A stretch of 64,000 bases of DNA from AWTP1-13 sp963814055 (GTDB lineage: Bacteria; Pseudomonadota; Alphaproteobacteria; Rhizobiales; Hyphomicrobiaceae). The translations under genes were made by a program, and so were the position numbers. Shown here one piece after another: positions 26,956 to 36,085 of the stretch. Within the stretch, counting starts at the first letter, position 1, and each line of letters begins with the position of its first letter. The notes under the pieces are model-generated. The model was not told where the DNA came from and made no database searches. It saw nothing but the letters and a program-made list of their open reading frames with translations. The stretch is from positions 558,001 to 622,000 of the forward strand of contig CAWFBJ010000017.1 of assembly GCA_963814055.1 (NCBI GenBank), given 5' to 3'.

Positions 26956-27381
26956 TTAAACCGCCTTGGCTGCCGCGAGCGCTTTCCTGAGCGCTTTCCG
27001 CTCTTCGAAGTGTTGCGTCACGTCGCGCATGATCGCCGCCATGCCGATGATGATATTGGCATTGTCCCGGAACGGGATGATGGAGAATTCAACAGAGATG
27101 CGCACGCCATCCTTGCGAAGGGCCGGCACGGCCAGCAGTTCGCCCGCGCCGTAGCGCGTGCGGCCGGTGCGGATGGTTGCGTCGTATCCCTGCCAATGGC
27201 GCTGGCGCAACGCGTCCGGAATGATGATATCGAGCGACTGCCCCAAGGCTTCTGCCGCAACGAACCCGAAGATGCGTTCGCAGCCCTTGTTCCAGAGCGT
27301 GATGATGCCTTTGGCGTCGGAATACAGTATGCCGTCCGGGGCGTCAGCGATGAGCTGTTGAAAGAAATTCTCATCGTTCAT
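26956..27381 (-). CDS. Single PAS-domain protein
   Basis: 141 residues from ATG 27381 (ATG 27390 is an alternative). A lone PAS domain: LIADAPDGILYSDAKGIITL, WNKGCERIFGF, LGQSLDIIIPDALRQRHWQG and VEFSIIPFRDNANIIIGMAA. No output domain follows, only a helical tail rich in Ala/Lys. It overlaps the 3' end of the ECF sigma gene by about 11 bases, so the two are co-transcribed and translationally coupled. The PAS could be a sensor or partner of the sigma factor. That pairing is inferred. Confidence 0.75.
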   Translation of the reverse strand: MNDENFFQQLIADAPDGILYSDAKGIITLWNKGCERIFGFVAAEALGQSLDIIIPDALRQRHWQGYDATIRTGRTRYGAGELLAVPALRKDGVRISVEFSIIPFRDNANIIIGMAAIMRDVTQHFEERKALRKALAAAKAV

Positions 27382-28105
27382 GGGCGTCATCCGATGAGGC
27401 GGGAACTGCTGGTTCAAACCCCAGCCGTTCCAATACCCTGTTGGTCGTGTGCTGGCAGCGGCTGCCGTCGAAAGGAAATGTCCCGGTCAAGGCGGAGGCG
27501 AGCTGTGCGTCAAGCGACTTCCGCAACTGGTGGCGCCGGGCGCGATGGAGCCTGGTCTTCACCGTAGCCGGCGGCAGGAGGGCATCGGCGGTCGCATCGA
27601 CGCTCAGTTCCTCGACGTCGCGCATGACGAACACCAGGCGGAAGATCTCCGGCAAGTCATCGATGGCCTTCTCGATGAGATGCCGGACCTGGCGGTGAGC
27701 GGTGGCGCGTTCCGGATCGATGTCGGTCGACATGTGGGGAAACGGGATCACCTGCGATCTCCCGGCGGCGCCCGCATCAAGCACGTCCAGGCCGACCATT
27801 GGGCGCTGCCGTCGCAGGCGCCCGAGCGCTTCGTTGAGCGTGATGCGCGTGAGCCAGGTAGCGAGACTTGCATCGCCTCGGAACTTGCCGAGGCTGGCGA
27901 ACGCGGCGAGGTAGGCTTCCTGGACCACGTCCTCGGCTTCGCTGTCGTCCTTGACGATGGCCCGGGCGACGCGGAAGAGGCGTCGATTGTTGCGTTGCAT
28001 GATAAGGCCGAAGGCGGCGCCATTCTGCCGGCGCGCCAGCTCCACCAGCTCAGCATCGCCGAGCCCATCCAGGTTGTCGGATTGCAACGCATTCTGGACC
28101 TGCAT
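27371..28105 (-). CDS. ECF-type RNA polymerase sigma factor
   Basis: 244 residues. Sigma-2: LVELARRQNGAAFGLIMQRN, FRVARAIVKDDSEAEDVVQE and AYLAAFASLGKFRGDASLAT. Sigma-4: LPEIFRLVFVMRDVEELSVD, ATADALLPPATVKTRLHRAR. The C-terminal extension GTFPFDGSRCQHTTNRVLER is characteristic of a Rhizobiales-rich group (ECF26-like) and has no anti-sigma gene attached; regulation may instead come from the overlapping PAS protein. It lies 48 bp downstream of folE on the same strand, possibly with its own promoter. Confidence 0.85.
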   Translation of the reverse strand: MQVQNALQSDNLDGLGDAELVELARRQNGAAFGLIMQRNNRRLFRVARAIVKDDSEAEDVVQEAYLAAFASLGKFRGDASLATWLTRITLNEALGRLRRQRPMVGLDVLDAGAAGRSQVIPFPHMSTDIDPERATAHRQVRHLIEKAIDDLPEIFRLVFVMRDVEELSVDATADALLPPATVKTRLHRARRHQLRKSLDAQLASALTGTFPFDGSRCQHTTNRVLERLGFEPAVPASSDDAHER

Positions 28106-28153
28106 CTTTGTAAACCACGGCCCGCCGACAAGGCAGGGCCCCTTTGTTTCGGC

Positions 28154-28804
28154 TCAGGCGGCAGCTCTTCCAGCTGCGGCCAGGCCACGACAATTGATGG
28201 CCGCGAGAAACTCCTGCCGCGTCTCGCGATTGTCGCGGAAAACACCGAGCATGCGGCTCGTCACCATCGTCGCCGCCGATTGGCCGACGCCCCGGCTCGT
28301 CATGCAGCCGTGCGCCCCTTCCAGTACGACGGCCACGCCGTGCGGGGCGAGCACGCGGTCGAGGGTATCGGCGATCTCGGCCGTCAACGCCTCCTGGGTC
28401 TGCAGCCGCCGCGCGTAGACCTCGACGAGGCGTGCCAGCTTCGAGATACCGACGACCCTGGTGCGCGGCAGATACCCGATGTGCGCACGGCCCACGATCC
28501 GCGCCATGTGGTGCTCACAATGGGACACGAACGCGATGTCGCGCAAGATGACCATTTCGTCGTATCCGCTGACTTCCTCGAACGTGCGCGCAAGGTGCTG
28601 GCCGGGGTCCTGGTCATAGCCCGCAAACCATTGTTCGTAGGCGCGCACGACCCGTGCCGGCGTGTCCAGCAGTCCCTCGCGCCCCGGATCGTCTCCTGCC
28701 CAGCGAATGAGGGTTCTGACCGCCATTTCCGCCTCGGCGCGGGACGGACGCTCGCCCCGATCTGCCGGAATGTGTCCTCCATCGATCTTTACAAGGGTGT
28801 CCAT
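28154..28804 (-). CDS. folE: GTP cyclohydrolase I
   Basis: 216 residues. Opens GTP to 7,8-dihydroneopterin triphosphate, first step of tetrahydrofolate (and queuosine) synthesis. Motifs: LIRWAGDDPGREGLLDTPAR, FVSHCEHHMARIVGRAHIGY with the Zn-binding Cys-x-x-His-His, and GAHGCMTSRGVGQSAATMVT with the second Zn cysteine. ATG at 28804 has GAGGA five bases upstream; an ATG at 28840 would add 12 residues. Homodecameric cytoplasmic enzyme; neighbours are not folate genes. Confidence 0.95.
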   Translation of the reverse strand: MDTLVKIDGGHIPADRGERPSRAEAEMAVRTLIRWAGDDPGREGLLDTPARVVRAYEQWFAGYDQDPGQHLARTFEEVSGYDEMVILRDIAFVSHCEHHMARIVGRAHIGYLPRTRVVGISKLARLVEVYARRLQTQEALTAEIADTLDRVLAPHGVAVVLEGAHGCMTSRGVGQSAATMVTSRMLGVFRDNRETRQEFLAAINCRGLAAAGRAAA

Positions 28805-29028
28805 CCAATCCTCGTGTTCCGCCGCTCCAGCATGGGCCATCGGACATTGGATGCAGGCGACGGCGAAAGGTTCCCGGGATCGAGATGTGACTTCCGCGAG
28901 CCTAAGCCGGCCCAGCGCGGCATTGCGCCTGCCTCTGCTTCATGTCGGTTTCGGACGGAACTGGGTTCCCCGCCTCGCGTTGGCCCTTATGAGCTTCCGG
29001 GATGCGGGAAGCGGCAAACCGAAGAGCA

Positions 29029-29382
29029 ATGAAAAAAACGATGGCCCGTAAATTAAGCAAGAAAATGCGCAAACCAGCCCCCGCGCCGAAGCGCACAGCT
29101 AAAGCCAAGCCGCTGTCCGCAGCTCCGGCCTCGGTGCGTCGTGAGCGGGGCCGTTCGCAGCCGGACGCCAAGGTTGCAGCGGTGGCGCCTCCGGCTCCTG
29201 CTTTTTCGCTGATGGACACTATGAACCGTTTGTCGATGACCCACGTCGAGCATGCCGCGCGGCTGGCCGCATGCCGAACGCCGACGGAGTTCTGGCTCGA
29301 GCGTGTGCGGTTTGGGCAAAGCCTGTTCACGCAGTGGCAATCTTCGGTTCACAGCGTTCTACCAGGGTTCGGCACCAGGTAG
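29029..29382 (+). CDS. Phasin-like small protein
   Basis: 117 residues from ATG 29029. N-terminal third is a Lys/Ala/Pro-rich tail (KLSKKMRKPAPAPKRTAKAK), the rest a helical segment (MDTMNRLSMTHVEHAARLAA, TPTEFWLERVRFGQSLFTQW, SSVHSVLPGFGTR) like a truncated phasin domain. Phasins coat polyhydroxyalkanoate granules; this one is shorter than typical (about 110-180 with two helices). The basic N-terminus recalls PHA-chromosome linker proteins (PhaF type), but that is inference. Confidence 0.5.
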   Translation: MKKTMARKLSKKMRKPAPAPKRTAKAKPLSAAPASVRRERGRSQPDAKVAAVAPPAPAFSLMDTMNRLSMTHVEHAARLAACRTPTEFWLERVRFGQSLFTQWQSSVHSVLPGFGTR

Positions 29383-29482
29383 CTGCATCATCGACGGTGC
29401 TTCGTGACAGGCGGGCACGCGCGACCGAGGACGGCCGACGGCGGCCTAGCTAAGCGGGCATCGCTTGAGCTACCTTCACGCC

Positions 29483-30898
29483 ATGTCCCACCCTCCCATC
29501 CACATCATCGGCGGCGGCCTCGCCGGCAGCGAGGCGGCGTGGCAGATCGCCAACGCCGGACTGCCGGTCGTGCTGCACGAGATGCGGCCCGGTCGCGGCA
29601 CCGAGGCGCACAAGACCGATGGGCTGGCGGAGCTCGTCTGCTCCAACAGTTTCCGCTCCGACGATGCCGCCACCAACGCGGTCGGGCTGCTGCACGAGGA
29701 AATGCGCCGCGCCGGCTCGCTGATCATGGCGGCTGGCGACGCCCACAAGCTTCCTGCCGGAGGCGCGCTGGCGGTGGACCGCGATCATTTCTCGGCGCAC
29801 GTCACGCAAACGCTGAGCGATCATCCCCTTGTCACCATCGAACGCGGTGAGATTGCCGGCGTGCCGCCCAGCAAGTGGGACAACGTCATCATCGCCACGG
29901 GGCCGCTGACCTCGCTGGCGCTCTCGGCTGCCATCCAGAAGCTCACGGGCGAAACCGAACTCGCATTCTTCGACGCCATCGCCCCCATCGTGCATCTGGA
30001 GTCCATCGACGAGACCATCACCTGGCGCCAGTCGCGCTACGATAAGGCCGGCCCCGGCGGCACCGGCGCCGACTACATCAACTGTCCCATGTCCAAAGCC
30101 GAATACGAATCCTTTCTCGACGCGCTTCTCAGCGCCGAGAAAATCTCCTTCAAGGAGTGGGAAGCCTCGACGCCCTACTTCGACGGCTGCCTGCCCATAG
30201 AGGTGATGGCCGAGCGCGGCCGTGAAACCTTGCGCTTCGGTCCGATGAAGCCCGTCGGCCTCACCAATCCGCATCCCGGCACCGAGCGGCCTTACGCGGT
30301 GGTGCAGCTCAGGCAGGACAACGCGCTCGGCACGCTCTGGAACATGGTCGGCTTCCAGACCAAGCTGAAGCACGGCGAGCAGGCACGCGTGTTCCGCCTG
30401 ATCCCCGGCTTGCAGCAAGCGGAGTTCGCGCGGCTGGGCGGCCTGCACCGCAACACGTTCCTCAATTCGCCAAAGCTGCTCGACAGCGAGCTGCGGCTGC
30501 GCGCAGCGCCGCGACTGCGTTTTGCCGGCCAGATCACGGGCTGCGAGGGTTACGTCGAAAGTGCCGCCATCGGCCTGCTCGCCGGCCGCGCCGCCACTGC
30601 GCAGCGCCTTGGTCGAGCGTGGACCGCTCCGCCCGCCACGACCGCGTTCGGTGCTCTGCTTGCTCACATCACCGGCGGGCACATCTCGGTCGACGGCGAA
30701 AGCGGTTCGCGCTCCTTCCAGCCCATGAACGTCAACTTCGGCCTGTTCCCACCTCTTGATGCGCCCTCGCACGACGCTGCTGGCAACAAGATCAAGGGCA
30801 AGGACCGTGGCGTTGCCCGCAAGCGCGCGCTCAGTGCCCGGGCGCTGACCGACCTCGACGCCTGGATTGCGTCACCAGCACGCGCCGCAGCGGAATAG
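29483..30898 (+). CDS. trmFO: Methylenetetrahydrofolate-tRNA-(uracil-5-)-methyltransferase
   Basis: 471 residues. Folate/FAD-dependent enzyme that makes m5U54 in the tRNA T-loop, in place of S-adenosylmethionine-dependent TrmA. Dinucleotide-binding motif HIIGGGLAGSEAAWQIA at the N-terminus; the HEMRP and ELVCSNSFRSDDA blocks (catalytic-region cysteine) and the GQITGCEGYVESAAIGLLAG C-terminal FAD motif are all canonical. MSHPP at 29483 is chosen over a further ATG six codons upstream. Single-gene unit on the plus strand. Confidence 0.95.
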   Translation: MSHPPIHIIGGGLAGSEAAWQIANAGLPVVLHEMRPGRGTEAHKTDGLAELVCSNSFRSDDAATNAVGLLHEEMRRAGSLIMAAGDAHKLPAGGALAVDRDHFSAHVTQTLSDHPLVTIERGEIAGVPPSKWDNVIIATGPLTSLALSAAIQKLTGETELAFFDAIAPIVHLESIDETITWRQSRYDKAGPGGTGADYINCPMSKAEYESFLDALLSAEKISFKEWEASTPYFDGCLPIEVMAERGRETLRFGPMKPVGLTNPHPGTERPYAVVQLRQDNALGTLWNMVGFQTKLKHGEQARVFRLIPGLQQAEFARLGGLHRNTFLNSPKLLDSELRLRAAPRLRFAGQITGCEGYVESAAIGLLAGRAATAQRLGRAWTAPPATTAFGALLAHITGGHISVDGESGSRSFQPMNVNFGLFPPLDAPSHDAAGNKIKGKDRGVARKRALSARALTDLDAWIASPARAAAE

Positions 30899-30905
30899 TC
30901 AACGT

Positions 30906-32246
30906 CTACGCTTGGTCCCTGGAGCGGGTTGATGCCGGTCCCGCCACCGGCAGCCGAAGCGTAAACGTGCCGCCCTTACCCTTGCCGGCGCTGGAGGCTT
31001 CCACCGAACCGCCGTGCGCCTCCGCGATGGCCTTGACGATGGCCAGGCCCAGCCCGGTCGAGGTTTCGCCTCCCGTCGGTATCGCGGAGAGACGCTGGAA
31101 GCGCTGGAACGCCTGCGCGATATCATCCGCGTTCAGGCCCTGTCCGCGGTCGCTGACCCGCACGTATGCAAAGCTAGGATCGGCGTCTCTGCCGGTCTCC
31201 ACCAGGACCGCACCGCCCGCGGCGGAATACTTCACCGCGTTGCTCAGCAGGTTGTCGATCGCCTCGATGAGGCGGTCCTCGTCGGCAATGATGTGCGTGC
31301 CATGTGCCAGCTTTTCAGTAACGCGAAGCTGCTTCGCCTCGGCTGCTGCGTGATTCATCCCGGTCGCTGCGCGCACGGGATCGGCGAGATCGACCTCGGC
31401 GCACCGCAGCGATATCGATCGGGCCTCGGTCCGGGCCTGGGTGAGCAGACCCGCGATCATCTGTTCCATGCGATCCGCCGACCGGCCGATGGATGCGCAC
31501 GAGGTCTGCAATTTTTCGCGCAACTTTGCGCCCGTGGCGCCTTTGCCGTCCGCGACCTCCTTCTGGAGAAGCTGCTCGATGAAGTCCGCGCGGCTGACGA
31601 TGGCCGCAAGCGGACTGCGCAAATCGTGGGCGACCATGCCGAGGGCGTCGGTCTTGAATGCATTGGCGTCCCGCGTGAGCTGATGCTGATGGGCCAGGCG
31701 CTCCAGGGCGTGGCTGAGACGGGAGACCAGCGCCTCGCGTTCCCGCTCGTTTTCGATGCGGCCCAGCTCGGCTTCCACCCGCATGCCGAAGATGCGCATG
31801 ATGCTCTGCGCGCGCTCGGGATCGGCGATGGGAAGATCCGAAAATACCGAGAAATGCCCGATCACGCGGCCGCTGCTGCTTTTCAGCGGCACGCCGCAGT
31901 AGCCTTCCTTGCCCGCCTCGCGGGGAAACTGCCGCCACAGTGCTTCCGGTACCAGTATCTGTTGCCCCTGGTAGACCAGTTTGCAGGGCGTGCCCTCCAG
32001 ATCGTACTCGTCGGGAAACCTGGTGCCCGCTTTCCTCCAGCTGAATGATGCCCGGGTGCGCACCGGCGGATCGCCCACCCCGCGCGTGATAAGTGCGACG
32101 CTCACGTCCATGGCGTCGTGCATGCATCGCACGAGAGCGCTCAGGAAATCCGCCCCGATCTCTGCCGCCGTGGCCTCGGCGATGATGCGCATCGGATCCG
32201 GCTGCCCCCGCTTGGCAGGCACCGACGTAGACTTCTTGCGAGGCAT
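30906..32246 (-). CDS. GAF-domain sensor histidine kinase
   Basis: 446 residues, no membrane segment, so a cytoplasmic sensor. GAF domain about residues 20-175 (FLSALVRCMHDAMDVSVALI, RVIGHFSVFSDLPI), a coiled linker, HisKA with the phosphorylated histidine in MVAHDLRSPLAAI, and an HATPase with N-box DNLLSNAVKYS, G1 VSDRGQG and G2 TGLGLAIVKAIAE. ATG at 32246 (MPRKKSTSV) is chosen since the frame upstream lacks features. Phosphotransfer target: no response regulator lies next to it, so it is an orphan kinase. Overlaps no neighbour; the SDR gene is divergent. Confidence 0.88.
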   Translation of the reverse strand: MPRKKSTSVPAKRGQPDPMRIIAEATAAEIGADFLSALVRCMHDAMDVSVALITRGVGDPPVRTRASFSWRKAGTRFPDEYDLEGTPCKLVYQGQQILVPEALWRQFPREAGKEGYCGVPLKSSSGRVIGHFSVFSDLPIADPERAQSIMRIFGMRVEAELGRIENEREREALVSRLSHALERLAHQHQLTRDANAFKTDALGMVAHDLRSPLAAIVSRADFIEQLLQKEVADGKGATGAKLREKLQTSCASIGRSADRMEQMIAGLLTQARTEARSISLRCAEVDLADPVRAATGMNHAAAEAKQLRVTEKLAHGTHIIADEDRLIEAIDNLLSNAVKYSAAGGAVLVETGRDADPSFAYVRVSDRGQGLNADDIAQAFQRFQRLSAIPTGGETSTGLGLAIVKAIAEAHGGSVEASSAGKGKGGTFTLRLPVAGPASTRSRDQA

Positions 32247-32398
32247 GATGCGGCCCTTGCGCTTGCTGCTGCGGATCGTTTCGCTTAACTCACCCGCGGG
32301 CAATGCCTGATGTGCCAGGCCTTTCCGGCCCCCACCATCGCCGATGGCTGACTTGGGCGGTGCAAGCTATGTTGGTGGAACCACATTTGGAGGAAGTA

Positions 32399-33157
32399 AT
32401 GTTTGACCTCAAAGGCCGCGTCGCACTCGTTACCGGCGGCAATGGCGGCATCGGGCTCGGCATGGCACGCGGTCTGGCCGAAGCAGGTGCTGCGATCGGT
32501 ATCGCCGGCCGCAACCAGGCCAAGTCGGAAGTCGCCGCGGCAGAGCTTGCCAAACTCGGCGTCAAGACCGCGGTGCTGACAGCCGACGTCACCGACGAGG
32601 CGCAATGCCGGCGGATGGTCGACGACACCGTTGCCCGCCTCGGACGCCTCGACATCCTGGTCAACAACGCCGGCATCAATATCCGCAAGGCGCCGCAGGA
32701 CCTCTCCACGGCGGAATGGAAAGAGGTGGTGGACACCAACCTCACCAGCGCTTTCACCTGTTCGCAGGCGGTCTATCCCGTGATGAAGGGGGCTGGCGGC
32801 GGCAAGATCATCAACATCGGCTCCATGCTCTCGATCTTCGGCGCCGGCTTTGCGGCGGCTTACGGGGCCTCCAAGGGCGGCATCGTTCAGCTCACCAAGG
32901 CGCTTGCATCCGGCTGGGCCAAGGACAACATCCAGGTCAATGCCGTCCTGCCGGGCTGGATCGATACCGACCTCACCCGCAGCGCGCGCGAGCAGATCAA
33001 GGGCCTCAACACCATGGTGCTCATGCGCACGCCCGCCGGCCGCTGGGGCCAGCCGCCGGATCTCGCCGGAGTCGCCGTGTTCCTGGCGGCGCCTGCGTCG
33101 GACTTCATCACCGGAGCCGCCATTCCGGTGGATGGTGGATATTCCGTACAAGTCTAA
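32399..33157 (+). CDS. Short-chain dehydrogenase/reductase (SDR)
   Basis: 252 residues, classical SDR. Cofactor motif TGGNGGIGLGMARGLAEAG, NNAGIN structural motif, and catalytic YGASKGG (Tyr-x3-Lys) with the upstream Ser in GSMLSIF. PGWIDTDLTR and GAAIPVDGGYSV are typical ends. GGAGGAAGT sits just before ATG 32399. NAD(P)-dependent oxidation of an unknown alcohol; gluconate 5-dehydrogenase or 2-deoxy-gluconate dehydrogenase-like by overall pattern, but not assignable. Confidence 0.88.
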   Translation: MFDLKGRVALVTGGNGGIGLGMARGLAEAGAAIGIAGRNQAKSEVAAAELAKLGVKTAVLTADVTDEAQCRRMVDDTVARLGRLDILVNNAGINIRKAPQDLSTAEWKEVVDTNLTSAFTCSQAVYPVMKGAGGGKIINIGSMLSIFGAGFAAAYGASKGGIVQLTKALASGWAKDNIQVNAVLPGWIDTDLTRSAREQIKGLNTMVLMRTPAGRWGQPPDLAGVAVFLAAPASDFITGAAIPVDGGYSVQV

Positions 33158-33309
33158 CCCTAGGCGGGCCAGCCACCATAACGCGTGGAAATTCATCAAT
33201 TTTCGCGCGCCTTTGTTCCGCCGCCACAGTTTCTCCTCTATGGTCGGGCGGATTACAGCGCTAAGGAGGGCGTAGCGGGAGCGCCGAGGTTTCGGGGGCG
33301 ACACTGGCA

Positions 33310-35293
33310 ATGAACGACGAAACCCGGCTGGGCGTCGACGATGCCGAGACGCCGGTCAATCCATACAGCCTGCTGGCCGCCGTCAACGCGTCGGCCCGCA
33401 GCGCCAACGTGGCCTGGCTGATCTTTCTCGGCCTGATGGCCTACCTTCTGATTGCAGTTGCCAGCGTTACGCACCGCGATCTTCTGCTCGGCAGCGGCAT
33501 CGCGCTGCCGTTCCTGCAGGTGAAAATCGGACTTATCCCCTTCTTCGTGGCGGTTCCGATCCTGTTGGTGCTGCTGCACATTGGGCTGCTGGGAAAGCTT
33601 GCCCTGCTGGCCAGCAAAACGCGGGAGTTCGACGCGGCGTTGCGCATGCTGGAAAGCACGGACCAGCGCAGCCACCCGCTCAGGCTGGAACTCGACAATT
33701 TCTTCCTCGTGCAGGTGATTGCGGGTCCGGAACGCAGCCGCGTGGTAAGCGCCTTTCTCAACAGCCTGTCCTGGCTCACGCTGGTCCTCTTCCCCCTCGC
33801 CCTGCTGCTCTATGTGCAGGTCGCGTTCCTGCCGTTCCACGATGGCACAGTCACCATCCTGCATCGGTTGGCCGTGTTGGTCGATGTCGTCTTTCTGCTT
33901 CTGATGGGCGTGTTTCCTGGCGCGATCGGAAATTACCTACTTCGGCGCGTTCTGGCGCACTGCCGTGCACAATCCGGGCAGTCTCGCCTTCGGCGTGGCG
34001 GTGCTCGTTGCCGCGCTGTTCGTTTCGGCTTTCGTGACTGTTCCAGGCGAAGCCCCCCGCAACGATCGCTTCAGCTTCTTCATCGGGCATGATGGCGCGC
34101 TGTTCGGCGTTTTTCCGCGCAACCTCAATGTCACCGATGCGGACTTGGTCGGCGGCAGGGACCTCACGCCGGGCGGGCGTTCCATCAATCTGCGCGGCCG
34201 CGATCTGCGTTTCGCCCGGCTCGACCGAAGCGATCTGCGTCGCGCCGACCTGGCCGGGGCCAATCTCGACGGGGCTAGTTTCGCCGGTTCTGATCTGCGC
34301 CAGATCTGGCTGCAGTGCGACGACCGCACCGATTTGCGCCGTTCGGAAAATCGCCAGACCGTACCTTGCGCCAGCGCGCGCGGCACCAACTTCGCCAAGG
34401 CGAAGTTGGCAGGCGCACAGATGTCGGGCCTCGACGTTCGCGGTGCGCGCTTCGAGGCAGCGCAGCTCGAGGGCGTGAATCTCAATAACGCTCAGATGAC
34501 CGGCGTCGACTTCTCCCGCGCCGATCTGCAGCGCGCCGATTTGTCGGGCGGTGCCACGCTGCAGGGGGCGAACTTCGAGCAGGCCAATCTGCAGGGTGCC
34601 GACCTGTCCGGCGCCAGTTTGCAGATGGCCGACTTCACCGGTGCCACCATGCAAGGCGCGACGCTTTCGCTCGCCAACCTCGAGGGCGCCGTGCTGCGGG
34701 ACACCGCGCTCGAAGGCGCCGGTTTGCAGGCGGCCAAGCTGTTCGGGGCAGACATGCGCGGCGCCAAGCTGCACTTTGCCGATATGTCCAGGGCACTTGT
34801 CTGGCGCACGCTGCCGCCGGCCAGCGACAGCGTCCTGTCCGTGGACATGGCAAATATGGCCGTAGGTCCGCCGAGCGAAGAGGATATGGCTCGGATGCGA
34901 TCTGTCGTTGAGGGGCTGGAAGCGGGGCCAGCCAAGGTGCGCCTCGCCGGGCTCATGGCGCCGCTCAACGATGCCGGACCCAACGGTACCTGGTCGGGTT
35001 CGCCCGAGGCCTTGGCCTGGAACAGCATGGCCCGAGTCAGCGAGGCCGGCATGGCCGACGGCTATCGGGCGCGCATCACCGAGCAGCTCGCCCGGCTCAT
35101 CTGCCGGCCACGCTTCGGCGATGGCGCGGTGGCTGCCGGCATTGCCCGCCGCGCAGGGACACTGGGATTCAAAGGCGATGCCGCAGCCCTGTACGACAGC
35201 GTCAAAGGCGCGGACTGCCCCGCATCTGCGACCATCCCGCCCCGCGTGATCCGCGACCTCGCCGCCGCCGCCGATGCGGCACGCGGGCAGTAG
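33310..35293 (+). CDS. Membrane protein with pentapeptide-repeat domain, read with one frame break
   Basis: About 660 residues after joining. N-terminal half: three or four TM segments (VAWLIFLGLMAYLLIAVA, LIPFFVAVPILLVLLHIGLL, LTLVLFPLALLLYVQVAFL, LVDVVFLLLMGVFPGAIG). After the break (one extra T near 33932-33935) it reads TYFGAFWRTAVHNPGS and a further TM (LAFGVAVLVAALFVSAFV). A long pentapeptide-repeat region follows (ADLAGANLDGASFAGSDLRQ, ADLSGASLQMADFTGATMQG) forming a right-handed beta helix. The C-terminal helical domain (about 160 residues) lacks a known motif. Pentapeptide proteins can mimic DNA (as with gyrase) or mediate protein contacts; with membrane anchors the latter is likelier. 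Followed by a clear terminator. Confidence 0.75.
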
Positions 35294-35301
35294 TAGCGTC
35301 C

Positions 35302-35330
35302 AGGGTCAGACTCTGCGGGTCTGACCCTTT
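35302..35330 (+). terminator. Rho-independent terminator
   Basis: AGGGTCAGA (35302-35310) and TCTGACCCT (35320-35328) form a 9-bp perfect stem, followed by TT. Begins 9 bp after the stop of the pentapeptide-repeat gene and separates it from the ssb region. Confidence 0.65.
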
Positions 35331-35383
35331 GCTGAAGTCTTCCAGACTCAGCCTTGCTTTCGACGGGATGTCAGCCTATATTG

Positions 35384-35398
35384 GAACATAAAGAGAAC
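35384..35398. promoter_or_regulatory. LexA (SOS) box upstream of ssb
   Basis: GAAC at 35384-35387, 7 bases (ATAAAGA), GAAC at 35395-35398. Matches the alphaproteobacterial LexA operator. It lies 139 bp before the ssb start, the usual place for the SOS control of ssb in this class, where uvrA is normally divergent; here uvrA is absent and a pentapeptide-repeat gene is upstream. Confidence 0.75.
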
Positions 35399-35402
35399 GA
35401 CA

Positions 35403-35474
35403 GTGAAGGCTACGCCGCGCAAAAGCGTGGACAAGCAACTCGAACCGGGCGCGCTGGCGGCGGCCAGCAGCTAA
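35403..35474 (+). CDS. Possible 23-residue leader ORF before ssb
   Basis: GTG at 35403 opens MKATPRKSVDKQLEPGALAA ASS and stops at 35474, 63 bp before ssb. It starts 4 bp after the LexA box, so it would require a leaderless or very short 5' UTR. Coding is plausible but unproven; it may be only upstream untranslated sequence. Confidence 0.2.
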   Translation: MKATPRKSVDKQLEPGALAAASS

Positions 35475-35537
35475 CGTCCGCGAGAATCAGGGTAGCCGCA
35501 GCGCGGTCTGCCAGCGGCAAGCGAAGAGGAGGCCCCT

Positions 35538-36038
35538 ATGGCCGGTTCCGTCAATAAAGTCATTCTGGTCGGCAACCTGGGCAAGGATCCCGAGATCCGG
35601 CGCACGCAGGATGGCCGTCCCATCGCCAACCTGCGCGTCGCCACCACCGAGACCTGGCGCGACAAGGCCTCGGGCGAGCGCCGGGAGAAGACGGAGTGGC
35701 ACTCGGTCGTGATCTTCAACGAGAACCTGTGCAAGATCGCCGAGCAGTATTTGAAGAAGGGTGCCAAGGTCTACATCGAGGGCTCGCTGCAGACCCGCAA
35801 ATGGCAAGGCCAGGACGGCCAGGACAAGTACAGCACGGAAGTCGTGCTGCAGAACTTCAACGGCACGCTGACGATGCTGGATGCGCGCGGCGGTGGCGCC
35901 GGTGCCGGCGCGGGCATGCACGAGGAAGATCAATCGGGCTACTCGGCGCCGAGCAACGGCGACGGCGCCCGGCGCGGCGGCAAGCCGGCTGCCAAAGGCG
36001 GCTTCGACAAGAAGATCGACGACGAGATTCCGTTCTAG
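35538..36038 (+). CDS. ssb: Single-stranded DNA-binding protein
   Basis: 166 residues. OB-fold core with NKVILVGNLGKDPEIRRTQD, TEWHSVVIFNENLCKIAEQY and KKGAKVYIEGSLQTRKWQGQ. A disordered Gly/Ala-rich linker ends in the acidic tip DDEIPF that recruits partner proteins. Protects ssDNA in replication, repair and recombination. Initiated at ATG 35538; preceded by an SOS box, so damage-inducible. A hairpin (TCGTCCTCGGG/CCCGAGGACGA, 36045-36071) follows the stop. Confidence 0.96.
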   Translation: MAGSVNKVILVGNLGKDPEIRRTQDGRPIANLRVATTETWRDKASGERREKTEWHSVVIFNENLCKIAEQYLKKGAKVYIEGSLQTRKWQGQDGQDKYSTEVVLQNFNGTLTMLDARGGGAGAGAGMHEEDQSGYSAPSNGDGARRGGKPAAKGGFDKKIDDEIPF

Positions 36039-36044
36039 GTTTTG

Positions 36045-36071
36045 TCGTCCTCGGGTCAATCCCGAGGACGA
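36045..36071 (+). terminator. Hairpin after ssb
   Basis: TCGTCCTCGGG (36045-36055)-TCAAT-CCCGAGGACGA (36061-36071): 11-bp perfect stem, no T-tract. Related in style to the dispersed GATCC/TCATCCC hairpins. Possible 3'-end signal of ssb. Confidence 0.5.
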
Positions 36072-36085
36072 TATAGCCCTGCGCC

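Noticed and set aside
27449..29032. Long plus-strand frame antisense to the sigma factor and folE genes
   Set aside because: Product is arginine/alanine-rich without motifs; folE and the sigma gene on the other strand have clear family motifs.
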